Of a stretch of DNA of 5,280 nt, positions 4,331 to 5,280 are shown in pieces. The position numbers and the translations under genes are program-made. Within the stretch, counting starts at the first letter, position 1; every line of letters begins with the position of its first letter. Below the pieces are notes generated by a model. That model did no database searches. It was not told the DNA's origin and saw only the letters and a list, made by a program, of their open reading frames with translations. Location: assembly GCA_964437445.1 (NCBI GenBank), contig CAYTGR010000112.1, forward strand, positions 1 to 5,280, read 5' to 3'. Source of the stretch: CAYTGR01 sp964437445 (GTDB lineage: Bacteria > Chloroflexota > Anaerolineae > B4-G1 > SLSP01).

Positions 4331-4729
4331 ATGTCCGAAGAGAAATCCAATCCAACACCCGGCCCGGCCGAGAGCTGGCATGAGGTCGGCCAGCAATTCA
4401 AGGCCCTGGGGGAGAGCTTAGCGGCCGCCTTGCGCACCGCCTGGGAGAACGAGGAGACGCAGCAGCACCTGCGGGCCATGCAGGCCGGCGTGGAAAGTAT
4501 GGTGACGGAGGTCGGCCAGGCCATGCAGCAGGTCGCCACCTCGCCGGAGGGCCAGCAGGTCCGCGCCGAAGTGGAGAAAGCGGCCGTCAACGCCCGCGAG
4601 GCCGCCCGCCAGAGCATAGATGAAGCCCGGCCGCAGCTGGTCTCCGCGCTGCAACAGGTCAACGCGGAGCTGCAAAAGCTGCTGGAACGGCTCCAGGGCC
4701 ATCCCCCAGAGCGCCCGCCCGAGGGTTGA
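4331..4729 (+). CDS. Small amphipathic alpha-helical protein of unknown function
   Basis: 132 residues, rich in Ala, Gln, Glu and Arg, without cysteine, signal peptide or membrane segment. A short flexible N-terminus (SEEKSNPTPGP) leads into a long helix at about 15-69 (SWHEVGQQFKALGESL and following). A turn at SPEG (71-74), a second helix to about residue 99, a proline break at P101 and a third helix to about 122 follow. The tail is proline-rich (HPPERPPEG). The pattern suggests a coiled coil, phasin-like or apolipoprotein-like fold that binds a surface or oligomerises. I recall similar 'WHEVG..F..LGESL' hypothetical proteins in Chloroflexota and Actinobacteria, but know no assigned function. 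It is preceded by repeat elements and followed by a spacer, so it is probably transcribed alone or at the end of the preceding unit. Confidence 0.85.
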   Translation: MSEEKSNPTPGPAESWHEVGQQFKALGESLAAALRTAWENEETQQHLRAMQAGVESMVTEVGQAMQQVATSPEGQQVRAEVEKAAVNAREAARQSIDEARPQLVSALQQVNAELQKLLERLQGHPPERPPEG

Positions 4730-4813
4730 CCCCGCTATGGAGTTTGCCCCGCGGAGCGGCGGGCGCAATGACCGTCCGGCATGACCCTCACGAAGTCCTT
4801 TTGAGTTTTTCAA

Positions 4814-4833
4814 GGCGGCCTCTTTTGACCGCC
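4814..4833 (+). terminator. Possible terminator hairpin
   Basis: GGCGGCC (4814-4820) can pair with GACCGCC (4827-4833) around a TCTTTT loop, with one C-A mismatch. The downstream sequence is T-rich (CTGTTTGTGTTCT) but has no clean T run. It would end the transcript of the helical-protein gene. The evidence is weak. Confidence 0.3.
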
Positions 4834-4838
4834 GCTGT

Positions 4839-4866
4839 TTGTGTTCTCCCACAGCTATGTTATACT
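4839..4866 (+). promoter_or_regulatory. Possible sigma-70-type promoter with extended -10 for the lipoprotein gene
   Basis: TGTTATACT (4858-4866) matches an extended -10 (TGn followed by TATACT, 5 of 6 to TATAAT). A poor -35, TTGTGT, lies 16 bp upstream at 4839-4844. Transcription would start near 4873, giving a leader of about 125 nt to ATG 4997. It fits a new transcription unit after the possible terminator, but no second promoter in the window supports the consensus. Confidence 0.35.
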
Positions 4867-4996
4867 TACACCAGCGCGAACGAAAAAACTACCAGTCTCT
4901 GCTCACTACGAACTCATCTATTTTCAAGCGGCCACGGACCGGGGACCAACGCTCTTTCAGTAAGGAACCGGGAAGTCTCTTAGCAGGAGGGGATTG

Positions 4997-5280
4997 ATGA
5001 GCAAAGAACGCGGAATAGCAGGATGGGGACTCTTATTAGTCTTGCTGACCAGTTGCGCGCCAGGTCCCACGTTCCAGGGGAGTTCTCCCCTGGCAACCCT
5101 GGCCGCGACTCTGATGGAAACTCCCGCACCGTCGCCGACCGCCGCCCCCGCCACCCAAACGCCCACCCCTGAACCAACCCCAGCCCCCGCCACCGAAACG
5201 CCTGAAGAGCAAGCGACACCTGAATCTCTCCCGGCCGAAGGCGAGATTTGGGCGCGATTTGTGAACCCGGCCACGATCCC
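4997..5280 (+). CDS. Secreted lipoprotein with Pro/Thr-rich stalk (3'-truncated by window end)
   Basis: ATG 4997 follows AGGAGG (4985-4990) at 6 nt. The first 94 codons are visible. The N-terminus is a type II signal peptide: K3/R5, a hydrophobic core (WGLLLVLL) and the lipobox L17-T18-S19-C20, so Cys20 should be lipidated and the protein attached to the outer face of the membrane. Residues about 41-78 are a low-complexity stalk rich in Pro, Thr, Ala and Glu (for example TQTPTPEPTPAPATETP), a linker style common in surface proteins of Chloroflexota. A structured domain seems to begin at about residue 82 (GEIWARFVNPATI) but is cut by the window edge, so the function, for example solute binding or a cell-wall or hydrolase module, cannot be told. 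Confidence 0.85.
   Translation, partial: MSKERGIAGWGLLLVLLTSCAPGPTFQGSSPLATLAATLMETPAPSPTAAPATQTPTPEPTPAPATETPEEQATPESLPAEGEIWARFVNPATI

Larger units (their letters stand above)
4730..4996. other. Intergenic spacer with degenerate repeat remnants
   Basis: 267 bp between the helical-protein gene and the lipoprotein gene. It holds a possible hairpin (4814-4833), a possible promoter (4839-4866), a remnant of the GTGAGC family in inverse orientation (TCTCTGCTCACTAC, 4896-4909) and a degenerate ACCACGG-like stretch (4932-4949). I see no convincing gene in it. Confidence 0.5.

Noticed and set aside
4746..4764. Rho-independent terminator right after the helical-protein gene
   Set aside because: The GC-rich sequence forms only a short, mismatched stem and has no T run after it.
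4726..4983. 85-residue + strand frame in the spacer before the lipoprotein
   Set aside because: The start overlaps the preceding stop, there is no suitable ribosome binding site, the composition is unlike a protein and it covers repeat remnants.

Overview
The window is GC-rich (many GC-ending codons) and all six recognisable genes lie on the + strand. The likely source is a Chloroflexota bacterium, perhaps Anaerolineae or a relative. This is an inference from three things: the Pro/Thr-rich lipoprotein stalk at the 3' end, the types of Fe-S, SDR/AhpD-like and amphipathic helical proteins, and intergenic spacers packed with short tandem repeats. No rRNA or other marker gene is present to settle it.

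Layout. 2-133 is the 3' end of a CDS. 134-477 is a gene-free spacer made almost entirely of repeats: an octamer array, a BIME-like pair of GTAG-tailed palindromes, a tandem duplication of about 86 bp carrying another such palindrome, TTCATCC runs and a GTGAGC stem-loop. 478-1554 encodes an iron-sulfur protein with a likely winged-helix N-terminus and two ferredoxin clusters. 1558-1953 is a VOC/glyoxalase-like protein, 3 nt downstream and probably translationally coupled. 2034-2558 is a gamma-carbonic-anhydrase-like protein with a TTG start. 2526-2756 is a perfectly phased array of 33 heptamers that overlaps the end of that gene. 2776-4170 is an unusual three-part protein: membrane anchor, short-chain dehydrogenase and AhpD-like domain. 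4171-4330 is another repeat-filled spacer. 4331-4729 is a small amphipathic helical protein of unknown function. 4730-4996 is a spacer with a possible hairpin and promoter. 4997 to the window end is the start of a lipoprotein.

The protein-coding part looks like ordinary metabolic and redox genes. The Fe-S/VOC pair is a probable two-gene unit, perhaps continuing into the carbonic-anhydrase-like gene. I see no defence or mobile gene system.

The most notable signal is the non-coding architecture. Four different heptamer families and one octamer family occupy the spacers and sit tightly against gene borders. One 27-bp block is identical at two places, each 3-5 nt after a stop codon. One stem-loop element occurs twice, each time 33-39 nt before a start codon. 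The long array encodes the last ten residues of the carbonic-anhydrase-like protein. These resemble the short tandemly repeated repetitive (STRR) sequences described in cyanobacteria and, for the palindromes, the REP/BIME elements of gammaproteobacteria.
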